A stretch of 64,000 nucleotides of DNA from Rhyzopertha dominica (Eukaryota > Arthropoda > Insecta > Coleoptera > Bostrichidae). Made by a program: the position numbers and the translations under genes. Every line of letters begins with the position of its first letter. Position 1 is the first letter of the stretch. The DNA is taken from positions 65,715,454 to 65,779,453 of the forward strand of contig QCXZ01000137.1 in NCBI GenBank assembly GCA_025024175.1, given 5' to 3'. This document shows positions 35,985 to 46,009 of the stretch, piece after piece. The notes under the pieces were generated by a model, which was given only the letters and a program-made list of their open reading frames with translations, did not search any database and was not told where the DNA came from.

Positions 35985-36200
35985 CACTCCTTGTATTTTA
36001 TTCTTCAAATCGCCTTTTTTAGCCACGTGATAATGTGCACTATATACCTAAATAAAATACTCAAGCGGTGTTAAATCCTGGGATCCTGGTGGGAATTTAT
36101 TTATTGCCTGCAATCCAGCGATCACCGAGCACTTCTTTAACGACTTTACAAACGGCTTAGTGTTTATGTGGTGCATGCACTACAGGTTTCAAATTGTAAC
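35985..36200 (-). pseudogene. Weak relic of a DD41D-like transposase C-terminus
   Basis: On the minus strand a decayed reading gives VVHAPHKH, then KVVKEVLGDRWIAG, then FPPGSQDLTPLEYF. This follows the order HDGAPPHY ... RWIGR ... WPPRSPDLTALDFF of the intact transposase at 19942-21045, with frameshifts and stops. It is short and diverged, so the call is tentative. Confidence 0.4.
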
Positions 36201-36654
36201 AAAATTATGTAAACTTACACTGATAATTTCGCTAAAAAGATTTTATTCTGAATTTTCTTGTCCAAACAAAAATAATAAATAATTGTCTGTTTATTTCAAC
36301 TATCGATCCATAAAAAGTCATCATAAAGCTCCTTAAGCCATTGAATTTTAATCCCTATAAAATAAACAATAGTCTACTTATTAATCAGCCTACTTAAAAT
36401 CAGCAATAAAAAGCCAATTGACCAAAGCGAAATAGCTATAGCGTCATATTATTTTTTGATGCCTAACCAGTATCGAAAAAATAGTTGAAGCAGTGCTATA
36501 CAAATGGCTTTTGAATATTTTGTTAAAACACTAAAAATTATGAGTGGTCAAATGTTCGGGTTAAACCAAACTGTGGAGATGAACATGCAGTACGTAACGT
36601 TGCAAGTTTTCTAAAACATAATTTGTGTTTACGCTAACACGTTCTAAAAATATT

Positions 36655-37395
36655 GTCAGATTTAACAAAAGTTTTTGACAGATGACAGATCTCAAGGTGT
36701 AAAAACTAGTGCGAGTTTAAATTCGCAACTGATCGTGCATACCGAAGTTCCAAAAGGCACAGTGCTGGGACCCTCATTCTTCATAGTTTATTATACAATA
36801 TATACATACAATATATACATATAATACATACAAATACTAGAACTTGACTTTCGATGCAATATGATGTGTTGTGCCGATGATCGCGTGCCCTAATCTCTAA
36901 TGCAAGATAAAACAAGGAAAATTCTTGTACACAAATCATTACAACAAAAAACGAGCTCGGTATAAATATAAATAAAATATAAGAGATTTAAGCTTGTTCA
37001 ATTGCTATATACGACTCCGGGTGCTGCAATATAAATAGTATATGTAGGACTGAAATAGAAATTGCTAATTATATCAGATATTTAGGAGTTCCATTCGATC
37101 CGCGTATGAGATGGGATGGTCACTGCAAGTACGTTAGTGACAGAATTTCGACCTATATCGCCTAACTAAAAAAGTATTGAATCAAAACAACTCAAAAACT
37201 GTATACTGTGGAATAATTCAATCACTATTAATCTGTAGAAAACTATTGTCTGAGGTGCAACTAGCACAGCAGACCATCGATTGCGTTGAAGTAGCACAAA
37301 CGATATTATATCAGGCCTGTTCGTTAGATCAAGTCCGTACCTCTCAGAACCGATTTGTTATTGTCCTGAATGAATAACATAAAACTTAATTGAAT
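36655..37395 (+). pseudogene. LINE reverse transcriptase relic with 3' tail
   Basis: RT blocks are readable in order on the plus strand. DLTKVFDR is at 36658 (domain A). VPKGTVLGPS is at 36747 (the VPQGSVLGP block). CCADDR is near 36868 (a YADD-type active site). YLGVPFDPRMRWDGHC is near 37078 (the post-RT thumb block). Frames shift between blocks, with stops. The copy seems to end in a short TTGAA-type tail (AATTGAATTGAAT near 37388), which suggests a 5'-truncated LINE insertion. A local tandem of CAATATATACATA units interrupts it near 36795-36834. Inactive. Confidence 0.7.
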
Positions 37396-37399
37396 TGAA

Positions 37400-38690
37400 T
37401 ATAACTAATACGTATGCTTTACAACTGATTATATAACTTTCTACTTATATTCTTTCTTTTATTTGTACCTTAGAACATGCTTTAGTTCATAATTCTAAAT
37501 ACTTTATTGGTTACTTCAGTGAACTTCTGCAACGATACTAATGTTTATTTATTTATACTAGATATTGGTTAAGTGTACATGTAATTTAAACAATAATGCA
37601 GTTTGTAGTGTAAATCATAGTGTAGAGTTAGTCTTGGACATTTCACTGCCTAATTGCATGGAGACTATCATCAGACCAAACATGACTATACTGTGTCTGT
37701 TAAGCATGCTTCGTCACTGCAAATTTTAACAGAAGCGACTAGCAAATCTGTGCTTTTGTCTCAAGGTCTACTTTTCTTGAATATTGAAGAAGTTGTAATT
37801 TGCGAGCGTACCATTTAATCTTTTACAGAACTCTTCAGATACACCCAAATGTATTTTTGCATTTTGCAGAGAATTAATTTTACATACAATTTAAAGAGTG
37901 CGACTAATATTATATTTAGTGGTTTTTTATTAGAAACTATCCAACAGTATTCTTGACTATTCTACCACACTTACGGTTCGCTCTAAAATTAAGTTCAGAA
38001 AAATGAAGAAAATACTACTAATAAATCAACGTACTTCTACTTTACTGTAAAAACACCTCTCAACGTTTACTCGCTCGCACATTGCAAAGGGTCTTGACGA
38101 ACAAATGCAATATGTTATGGGAAATATCCTCTAAACATTTAGGAATAAACTCGGTAACATACCTTAATAGAAAAGGAATTCTTCTGGAGGAGTAAAAATA
38201 AATATATCGTTCTATTAAGAAAAACCAAGTTTTCTGAAATACAAGCTTTTAAATTGAATTACTTATAATTCGTAAAATTAACGTCAAATTATGAAGTGCT
38301 TATATTAGCAAGTAAACGTGAAATCGAAAAACAACAAAATTTTCAAAAAAATATTATTGGCGAAATGGTAAGTCTAAGACCAAATGTATTTAAAACAAAG
38401 TGATCACTAAATTTAAAGATTATTCCAAAAATGCAATAACAGGGTGTTCCATTTAAATTAACGAAGTTGAGCTATTCTTTCGAAATTATCGTGCCCGAAA
38501 TTTGAAAGTAGATATTCTGAATTGAATGAACCTAGGCTAAAACTCTAACATACAATTTCAATTAGTATATAATATTCTTCTGATGAATGCTAGTTGTATA
38601 TATATACTTTTTGTTTAAGAATTCGTTAAAAACGAACACGAACCTCCTCAAATCTGAAACCACTAGTCTGAGAGCTTATCTCAAGGCTAT
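37400..38690. other. AT-rich sequence; one possible orphan transposon end
   Basis: ACAGGGTGTTCCATTTAAAT at 38439-38458 resembles terminal sequences of insect mariner-like elements, but no partner was found. Otherwise nothing. Confidence 0.25.
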
Positions 38691-38694
38691 TTTG

Positions 38695-39085
38695 TTTAGC
38701 CAGTACGTTTGAAGTTCATTTAGCGAAACCGCCAATAGGTGGTCATAATCGAATTCGATCTCCGTGAGTCTGTATTTGTCCCAAATTGAATCGAACGCTA
38801 GTGATCCCCGCTTGCGTTATTTGCATTTCGTTAAGATTCTCCTCCTCCACTTTGCGAGCTTTCTGAAATGGCAGCCAGGAGAGTTTCTCGGAGGCGAAAT
38901 CTGCTTTAGTGGCCGATCACGGACACAGATTCATTGGCCAATCAATCACCGTGCTCTTCCTAAATTGTAATTGACTGTCAATTACTGTTGATGAAGCTTC
39001 CAAGCGCCCAACGCTCACTATGCAGAAGAATGTGTGCCAATTATCCTTTCAATATACTCGCACTCACAGAATGCGTAATACTCCC
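38695..39085. other. GC-richer unique island
   Basis: Raised GC with a 68-codon plus-strand frame (38764-38970) that I do not recognise. Possibly conserved non-coding sequence. Confidence 0.25.
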
Positions 39086-39864
39086 TTGCGGTCGTCAAAA
39101 TCTACATAACTGCCAGCTTTCTCATTGCTAATATATCATCCCTCACCGACATTTACTCGCTGCTATATAGAAAGAAGCAAAACACGCAAAAAGACACAAT
39201 CAATTCCAGACGAGCACATGGAAGCTTAGTGTCATTCTTTAAATCAGAAGGTTGCGGGTTTCTAAGCTTTAGCGAAGGTTAAAAAAATCACATATAGCAG
39301 ATATCCAGTAGAAAAGACACAGACATTTCATATTCTTTTATTAAAGTACTAGGAAAATTTACCGTTTGCAACCTTTGAGCACTGTCCTTCGAACAAAATA
39401 TAAAAAAACAGTGCATAAAAATGGGTAATAAGTTGTTTTAAAAATAATGGGAACCTCAATAAAAGAACATCTTATCAAAAGGTGGTTTTCTTGTAGCAGC
39501 GCGGCTTATTCTTTCTTGGATCATGTTGCAATGTGTTAATAATTAGCTAAATCATTTAGTTAGTGATATCGGTCAAAATCAACTAATCAAATCACTAGAT
39601 GGAAGGTTACCCTTTTACAAAATATATCTATACTTTGCTAGAGTTATTTATAAGATCTTTAACGTGAATTTATATATATTCTTGGTGATATGCTATAGAC
39701 TGACGTTTTCCTGTCAAAACTGAAAAATAAAATCATCCTATCGCCCCGTGTCCGATACTGATTCTCAAGATTCTGTGCTTGAACAGATTCTTTTTCTTGT
39801 GGTCGCCAGTATTATATCTAAATATTAATCTATTTCAGGACGATCTAACAAGCATTGGGGAATG
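39085..39864. other. Unique AT-rich flank of the Gypsy insertion
   Basis: No genes seen. It ends at the 5-bp target duplication. Confidence 0.4.
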
Positions 39865-39869
39865 GTAAT
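39865..39869 (+). repeat. Target-site duplication GTAAT (left)
   Basis: Five bases directly before the 5' LTR, repeated at 44428-44432 after the 3' LTR. Five-bp duplications are typical of Ty3/Gypsy integration. Confidence 0.85.
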
Positions 39870-40057
39870 TGTGATGTATAGGTTAACGCATGCGCGAATA
39901 CATATAGGAATATGACATGCACGTGAGCTACCGTAAATGCCGGTATGAATATAATTTGTACATCCAGCTGTTCCGTAAATAAATAAGGTGTCGGGAAACC
40001 AAATGTAATGTGTTTCATTTTGGCGACATTTGCATAGTGAGTGTTAAAAACACTACA
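39870..40057 (+). repeat. 5' LTR, 188 bp
   Basis: Begins TGTGATGTATAGG and ends AAAAACACTACA. Contains AATAAA at 39978-39983, a likely polyadenylation signal, and a small GTGTTAAAAACAC hairpin at the 3' edge. The promoter position is not evident. Short for a Gypsy LTR. Confidence 0.95.
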
Positions 40058-40059
40058 AC

Positions 40060-40071
40060 TGGCGACGAGGA
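40060..40071 (+). other. Putative primer-binding site
   Basis: TGGCGACGAGGA begins 2 nt after the LTR. TGG is the complement of a tRNA CCA tail. I cannot say which tRNA without comparison to the host tRNA set. Confidence 0.6.
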
Positions 40072-40110
40072 AAAGAGTTAGTTGGGAAAAACGCGGAAAG
40101 ACAAGCAATA

Positions 40111-43100
40111 ATGGCGACAGCGGCATCGGNTGGAATAGTGCGCGAGTTTGATCCAANGATAAACAACTGGAAAATACACAANAGACAATTGCATCAGTTT
40201 TTTCTTATAANCAATATAGTGGATGACAATAAGAAACGCGCGATTTTGTTANATAACCTCAGTGAAAATGCTTTTAAATTGTTAACGGACTTAACAGTGC
40301 CAACTGCCCCNGANCAAAAAGCCTATGAAGAATTAACGGACATATTCGACAAATATTTCGGTGATAACAAATCAGTATGGGGAGAGCGGATGTTATTTTA
40401 CGCTGCACAACAAAAGAATGACGAAGTCATGCAAATGTGGGCTGCCCGCGTTCAACATCTTGCTGCTGACTGTGATTTTGGAGTTTCATTGGATATGTGT
40501 CTTCGTGACAAGTTTATATTCGGAATGAAGCGAAACACAAAAGCGTTCGAGAAGCTCCTGGCTGAAAATTACAAGACGCTAACGTTTGAAAAGAGCGTAA
40601 AGTTATCTGTAGAAACAGAAGCGTCTCGATGCTATCTCAACCAAAAAACTTCAAATGATGGAACTGATCACATCGTTATCAAGGAGGAAGGACAAGAAGT
40701 GTTCAAAGTCACGTGCGGAAAGAAGAGTTTTGGGGGCAGAGGTCGACCTGCACATGGCTCAGGGAACGGCGCTACGTCATCGACAACTACGTCATCCGTG
40801 ACGCCGGCGCCGACATCGCGGAGCGGATGGACGCCAAGGGGGACTGAAGAATGTCACGTGTGCGGTAGGAACCATCCAAACCGACCATGCAGGTATCGTT
40901 TCTATTATTGTAAGAAATGTGGTAAAAAAGGACATCTTGCAGCTGTTTGTAGCCGGACAGATAGTAAACAAAGAGTAAATTATGTGGAACTTCCTTTGTT
41001 TCATTTAAGTAAGGATGTAAATTGTAGTCCAATATATTTTGATATTTTCATTGAAGGTAAGGAAATTAAAATGGAATTAGACACAGGCAGCGCTATCAGC
41101 GCTATGTCAAAGCAACTGTGGGAAACAAATTTCAGTTTCCTACCTATTATGACTACAGACACTGTATTATTCAGCTATTGGGAGAGTAGCCTACATCGCC
41201 CGTTAGGTGTAATAAATTGCGATGTAAAATATAAACATAAGACAAAGAATTTGGATATATTTGTTGTCGAAGGAGGTGGTCCTCCCATTCTCGGTAGAGA
41301 TTTTATGCAAAAATTTAAGATAGTGGTTAAGGATAATCTGTATTTGCATATGCAGTATATCTCTGAATGTGAAAAAGAAAATGTGAGTGAAAAATTTGGC
41401 GAACTTTTCGAGGAAACCCTCGGAACATTCAATAAAGGCTGCATTAAACTTTATTTAAAAGAAAATGCAGTTCCCAAATTTTTCAAACCACGGCCTTTAC
41501 CCATCGCATTAAAAGAAAAAGTAGAGAGCGAAATCGACAAATTGGTGAAATTAAAAATTTTAAAACCAGTAAATTATAGTGAGTGGGGGACACCAATCGT
41601 GCCGGTATTAAAACCCGACGGAACAGTACGAATTTGCGCGGACTATAGACTGACAGTAAATCCATATATAAACACTGAAAAGTATCCATTGCCGCGTATC
41701 GAGGAACTGTTTTTAAAACTGCGAGGTGGAAAAACATTTTCTAAAATTGACCTTTCCATGGCATATCAACAAATATTGTTAAGCGAGGAATCTAAACCTT
41801 TAACGACAATAAGTACTCATAAAGGGACATTTATGTACAATCGAGCTCCTTATGGCTTAGCAAATCTTCCGTCCTTGTTTCAAAAAATCATGGAAGGGGT
41901 GCTCCAGGGACTTCCCGGTGTAATTTCGTTTCTAGATGATATTTTAGTCACCGGCCCAACCCACCAGGAACACGTCCAACGATTGTATCAGTTACTGGAA
42001 AGATTAAAGGAAAATGGTTTCAGAGNCAAAAAAGAAAAGTGTAAATTTTTTCAACCAAAAATTTCGTATCTGGGATACATCATAGACAGTGAAGGTTTGC
42101 ATAAATCACCGAAAAAAATTAAAGCTATTGTAGAAGCACCAGCACCGACAAATGTGACAGAACTAAAATCTTTATTGGGCTTTATAAATTTCTATGAACG
42201 ATTTATACCTGACAAAGCAACCTTGTTGCAACCACTTTATGATCTTTTAAAAAGTGGAAAACAATTTAATTGGTCTAGACAATGTGAAAAAGCTTTTGAT
42301 CAAGTAAAAAGAGTAATCTCATCGGATAACGTCCTAGTTCATTACGACCAAAATTTACCTGTAAAATTATATTGTGACGCATCGGATTACGGGTTAGCGG
42401 CCGTTCTTGTTCACGTATATGACAATAAGATTGAAAAACCGATAAGTTTTTCATCACGTACCCTGAGTGACTGTGAAAGAAAGTATTCACAGATACAAAA
42501 AGAAGCACTCAGCTTAGTTTTTGGGGTAAAGAAATTCAACCATTATTTATACGGACGCCCGTTCACACTGGTTACGGATAATTTACCGCTGAAAGCAATT
42601 TTTTCGGAAAATAAAGGAATTCCTGTTATGGCGGCAAACAGATTACAGCGCTATGCCATATTTTTATCAGGGTATAATTTTAAATTAGAATTTGTACGAT
42701 CAAATCGGAATATTGCAGATATGTTATCCAGGCTTCCGTTGAGGGAATCGACTGATGAAGATAATAGTATTTTTAGCTATATCAAATATATAGAAGATGG
42801 CAAATTACCAGTTAACGTACATAGAATCCGAGAAGAAACCAAACGAGACAGAATACTTCAAACAGTTATGAAATATATAGAAAATGGTTGGCCAAAGAAA
42901 GTTGAAGAAGAGTACCGAGCATTCGAGAGAAGGAAGCAGGAGTTGTATGTAGAAGAAGGGATATTGATGTGGGGTTTCCGCGTGGTAATTCCGGAAACTT
43001 TGACTAAAGCGGTGTTAGAACAACTACATCAGTCGCATATGGGAATTGTGAAAACGAAATCCTTGATGAGATCCTATGTGTGGTGGCCTCAGGCTGATCA

Positions 43101-44205
43101 AGATGTAATGTACACCCTTAAGAATTGCGATTTCTGCGCAAAAGAAATGCCTTCGCCAGAAAAAGGTAAACTAATACCATGGAATTTTCCAGAGCAACCG
43201 TGGGAGCGAGTTCACCTGGATTTTTTCGGACCATTAGGAGGGAAGCACTATCTAATTATCATCGACGCTTTTTCTAAATGGGTAGAAGTATTTTTTATGA
43301 CCAATATTACGACAAAACAGACATTACTGCGACTGAAAGAAACATTTGCAAGATTTGGGTTACCAAAAATAATAGTCACCGACAATGGAACGTCATTTAC
43401 ATCACAAGAATTCCAAGAATTTATAGCTAGGAATGGCATCGATCACAAAACAACCGCACCATATCATCCTGCAACCAATGGAGCGGCTGAAAATGCGGTA
43501 AAGACGTTGAAGAAGTTTATACTAAAAGTGGGTCCAACGAATCCAAACCTTCCGTCTCTAATCCAAGGATTTTTAATGGATTATCGGAACACAGAGCATT
43601 GTACAACTGGTGAGAAACCATCAGTGTTGTGCCTTGGAAGGACTCTTCGAACGAGATTCGACTTGATGTTACCCCCTAAATTGGTGGAAAACGAGAACAC
43701 AAATTTAAGAAAGCGTGTGTTAAAAAATCAAGAAAGACAAACAAGGAATGCAGGAGGAAGAAGAAAAATTCAGTTTAAAAAAGGACAACTAGTCTGGGCA
43801 AAAGACTATCGAGAAGTGAAACCAAGGTGGAATAAAGCATCCGTAGAAAAAAAAATCGGTCCAAGAACATTTTTAGTGCGTGTTAATGGGACAGATCTCG
43901 TGTGGAAACGCCACTTTAATCAATTACGTGAGTGCAATGGTGAATTAAACCAATGTGAAAAACCTGAAATAAAAACAAGTGAAAATACTTACCTTGATTT
44001 CGACTTAGCGATGGTAGGGCCTGTAAATCAAAACGATTCACACAACCAAGATGAGATTCCTGGAAATGGTGATGATAGTTTTTTAAGTGCTATTGCTGGA
44101 TTATTTGCTGAACCAAATCCAGGAACCACATCCGAAATGCAAATGCCTAAATTGCAAAGGCCAACACGACGAGTAAAAAAACCTGATAGATATCCTTGTA
44201 ATTAA
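40111..44205 (+). CDS. Gag-Pol polyprotein of a Ty3/Gypsy retrotransposon
   Basis: One 1364-codon frame. Gag occupies about residues 1-285 and ends in two Cys/His knuckles (CHVCGRNHPNRPC at 248, CKKCGKKGHLAAVC following). Protease has DTGSA at 324. Reverse transcriptase has RICADYR, SKIDLSMAYQQI and the active site FLDD at 607-610. RNase H starts near YCDASDYG (D756). Integrase has its zinc module (H973/H976, C1006, C1009) and catalytic D1037, D1091, E1127, a D,D-35-E triad. A C-terminal module includes KIGPRTFLVRV. Gag and Pol share a frame with no slip site, unlike many Gypsy elements. The RT block APYGLANLPSLFQ departs from the usual PFGL-N-A-P form. Seven single Ns lie in the first 204 bp of the gene, and one in RT (42026). 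No stops or frameshifts. It probably encodes all functions needed for retrotransposition. Confidence 0.95.
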   Translation: MATAASXGIVREFDPXINNWKIHXRQLHQFFLIXNIVDDNKKRAILLXNLSENAFKLLTDLTVPTAXXQKAYEELTDIFDKYFGDNKSVWGERMLFYAAQQKNDEVMQMWAARVQHLAADCDFGVSLDMCLRDKFIFGMKRNTKAFEKLLAENYKTLTFEKSVKLSVETEASRCYLNQKTSNDGTDHIVIKEEGQEVFKVTCGKKSFGGRGRPAHGSGNGATSSTTTSSVTPAPTSRSGWTPRGTEECHVCGRNHPNRPCRYRFYYCKKCGKKGHLAAVCSRTDSKQRVNYVELPLFHLSKDVNCSPIYFDIFIEGKEIKMELDTGSAISAMSKQLWETNFSFLPIMTTDTVLFSYWESSLHRPLGVINCDVKYKHKTKNLDIFVVEGGGPPILGRDFMQKFKIVVKDNLYLHMQYISECEKENVSEKFGELFEETLGTFNKGCIKLYLKENAVPKFFKPRPLPIALKEKVESEIDKLVKLKILKPVNYSEWGTPIVPVLKPDGTVRICADYRLTVNPYINTEKYPLPRIEELFLKLRGGKTFSKIDLSMAYQQILLSEESKPLTTISTHKGTFMYNRAPYGLANLPSLFQKIMEGVLQGLPGVISFLDDILVTGPTHQEHVQRLYQLLERLKENGFRXKKEKCKFFQPKISYLGYIIDSEGLHKSPKKIKAIVEAPAPTNVTELKSLLGFINFYERFIPDKATLLQPLYDLLKSGKQFNWSRQCEKAFDQVKRVISSDNVLVHYDQNLPVKLYCDASDYGLAAVLVHVYDNKIEKPISFSSRTLSDCERKYSQIQKEALSLVFGVKKFNHYLYGRPFTLVTDNLPLKAIFSENKGIPVMAANRLQRYAIFLSGYNFKLEFVRSNRNIADMLSRLPLRESTDEDNSIFSYIKYIEDGKLPVNVHRIREETKRDRILQTVMKYIENGWPKKVEEEYRAFERRKQELYVEEGILMWGFRVVIPETLTKAVLEQLHQSHMGIVKTKSLMRSYVWWPQADQDVMYTLKNCDFCAKEMPSPEKGKLIPWNFPEQPWERVHLDFFGPLGGKHYLIIIDAFSKWVEVFFMTNITTKQTLLRLKETFARFGLPKIIVTDNGTSFTSQEFQEFIARNGIDHKTTAPYHPATNGAAENAVKTLKKFILKVGPTNPNLPSLIQGFLMDYRNTEHCTTGEKPSVLCLGRTLRTRFDLMLPPKLVENENTNLRKRVLKNQERQTRNAGGRRKIQFKKGQLVWAKDYREVKPRWNKASVEKKIGPRTFLVRVNGTDLVWKRHFNQLRECNGELNQCEKPEIKTSENTYLDFDLAMVGPVNQNDSHNQDEIPGNGDDSFLSAIAGLFAEPNPGTTSEMQMPKLQRPTRRVKKPDRYPCN

Positions 44206-44224
44206 AGATTGTTGTATTTTTTGT

Positions 44225-44235
44225 AAGGGGGGAGG
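44225..44235 (+). other. Polypurine tract
   Basis: AAGGGGGGAGG, followed by TTAC, immediately before the 3' LTR. This is the usual start site of plus-strand DNA synthesis. Confidence 0.8.
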
Positions 44236-44239
44236 TTAC

Positions 44240-44427
44240 TGTGATGTATAGGTTAACGCATGCGCGAATACATATAGGAATATGACATGCACGTGAGCTA
44301 CCGTAAATGCCGGTATGAATATAATTTGTACATCCAGCTGTTCCGTAAATAAATAAGGTGTCGGGAAACCAAATGTAATGTGTTTCATTTTGGCGACATT
44401 TGCATAGTGAGTGTTAAAAACACTACA
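44240..44427 (+). repeat. 3' LTR, 188 bp
   Basis: Identical to 39870-40057 by direct comparison. AATAAA at 44348-44353 would serve as the polyadenylation signal of the element's transcript. Confidence 0.95.
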
Positions 44428-44432
44428 GTAAT
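44428..44432 (+). repeat. Target-site duplication GTAAT (right)
   Basis: Matches 39865-39869. Confidence 0.85.
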
Positions 44433-45585
44433 ATAGTTGACAGCTAACTCACTTAACCTTGCAAAATGTTAGGTTTTTATTACATTAATAAAAATAATCC
44501 GCATCAATATATGCTACATCAGTGGTTAGACAATTGGTGTAAAAACGCTCACATAATGATTTTAACCCTCAGACATCTGATTTATGTTTTGTAAGACCGA
44601 TCAAACCAACCAGCCAAGTGTATCAATTAGAGGTGCAGAAACGTCTGTGGCCCAGAATATTAAGAACAAAAAAAAATGCACACTTTATTACCAACAAATG
44701 CTAAGTCCTTCAAATCGATAAAAATCCATGAACGGCAGTACAAGTTTACACTTATGTGTTTTGTTTATTGTGAAAAACAAACTAACATCGTATTTATGAT
44801 CAAAATTTTAATTGCCAGAAGTAGTTACAAATTCTGTACTTCGTTGTGAGTGATTTTTTTAAGTTCGTTTGATTCGGTAAGGCACTACTTCTTATTTTAA
44901 TTGTGTAAGCATAACCTCTAGAATACTGTTGTAAATAGAGTAACAGCTGTTAATACATCTTTCTAATAGTATGCTAATTTATAGTGCCGGATATTACTGC
45001 TGTTTTAATTTTTTTTTGAGATATTACGATTTTGAGCAAGTCCCGCAAACATCATTAAAATGTCACATACCGCCAAAATGGCAGATCTTAGACAACAAGC
45101 CGATTAATAACGTTACTTTAAAATTTAACGCAAATACCAGAAATACAATAATGTACACGACTCAAATTCTTTATTTCTTAGTAAATAGTTATGAGAAGAA
45201 ACATTTTGTAGAAAATTTTACCAAGCTGTTGTGGTTTTATGAAGAAAATCACGAAATATGTCTTTATATATAACAACGTAACTACAGATTTTAAATGAAA
45301 TAGTATATACCTATATTTATGGCTAGTTTTGTAGCACTTAAGATGTCTGTACTTCACTGGTTTTCGTTTTACGAGACAAAATTGATAATAATTACTCACT
45401 AATAATATTTATCTAAAGGACACCTTTTTAATGGTCGCTATATATTTTTTCCAGTTTTTGTAAATGCAATTTTCTTTTAATCAATAGTATGGTAATTTAT
45501 CTTTAGTAGTTTTCACAAAATTTATTAAAATCCAGCCGGAAATATAATTATTGTAGTGGACGATCGTAGTGCTACGATTGCCTTA
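44433..45585. other. AT-rich sequence, nothing recognised
   Basis: The plus-strand frame 44971-45273 (100 codons) overlaps a minus-strand frame and matches no family I know. Confidence 0.35.
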
Positions 45586-45587
45586 TC

Positions 45588-46009
45588 GCTATCTTGTCTA
45601 CTATGTTCACTCTTAAATGTCATTGTTGTCGATAACATTAATTATTTCCCTGAAGAAAAGTGTTTCTTATTTTATACTTATTAACAAACTGGTAGTATTA
45701 TATACCACTCCGCTAAAACAATAGAAAGTAATATTTCATAACAACAAAGCACCACCTAAAACAATTTGACTGAAACTTTCTTAAATACTGATAGTATCTA
45801 TGACAAAAAAAATACCAAGAAGATCAGTGTTGACCGAACAGCTGCGAACCAATATATTGGCATACTTCAGAACCTTCTCTGAGAGTTCAGTTACAGTTGC
45901 AGCGAAAGAGATAGATTTCTGTTGGATGCGTCCATTCAAATTTAGAAGGGTTCAAAAGTTTACTCAGGCATAAAAAAGCGGCTTGAGCTTTGTCTAAAGA
46001 TAGTAAGAT
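45588..46009 (+). repeat. Tandem duplication, copy 1 (about 422 bp)
   Basis: Direct tandem copy of the segment that starts at 46010. Over 90% identical by eye, with scattered substitutions and a longer A-run in copy 2. Copy 1 carries a 57-codon frame from ATG 45800 (contains RRSVLTEQLRTNIL), unrecognised. In copy 2 the same frame stops earlier. Positions 45992-45999 (GTCTAAAG) are the empty site of the insertion seen in copy 2. Confidence 0.85.

Larger units (their letters stand above)
39870..44427 (+). mobile_element. Ty3/Gypsy LTR retrotransposon, structurally complete
   Basis: The element is 4558 bp. It has two 188-bp LTRs beginning TG and ending CA that I find identical base for base, a primer-binding-type TGG sequence 2 nt after the 5' LTR, one long gag-pol ORF, a purine-rich tract before the 3' LTR and a GTAAT duplication on both sides. 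LTR identity means the insertion is recent. There is no room for an env gene: only 34 nt separate the stop codon and the 3' LTR. It is therefore a retrotransposon and not an errantivirus-like element. Confidence 0.95.

Noticed and set aside
36795..36834. CRISPR-like or satellite repeat
   Set aside because: Only about three degenerate CAATATATACATA units inside a LINE relic, a local microsatellite.
38439..38600. ACAGGGTGTTCC as a complete mariner-like miniature element
   Set aside because: Only one end is visible. No inverted partner or target duplication was found.
40787..43439. Minus-strand frames under the Gypsy gag-pol gene
   Set aside because: They are shadows of the 1364-codon plus-strand gene.
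44971..45273. 100-codon frame as a gene
   Set aside because: AT-rich, lysine/asparagine-heavy random-looking peptide with an overlapping antisense frame and no homologous motif.
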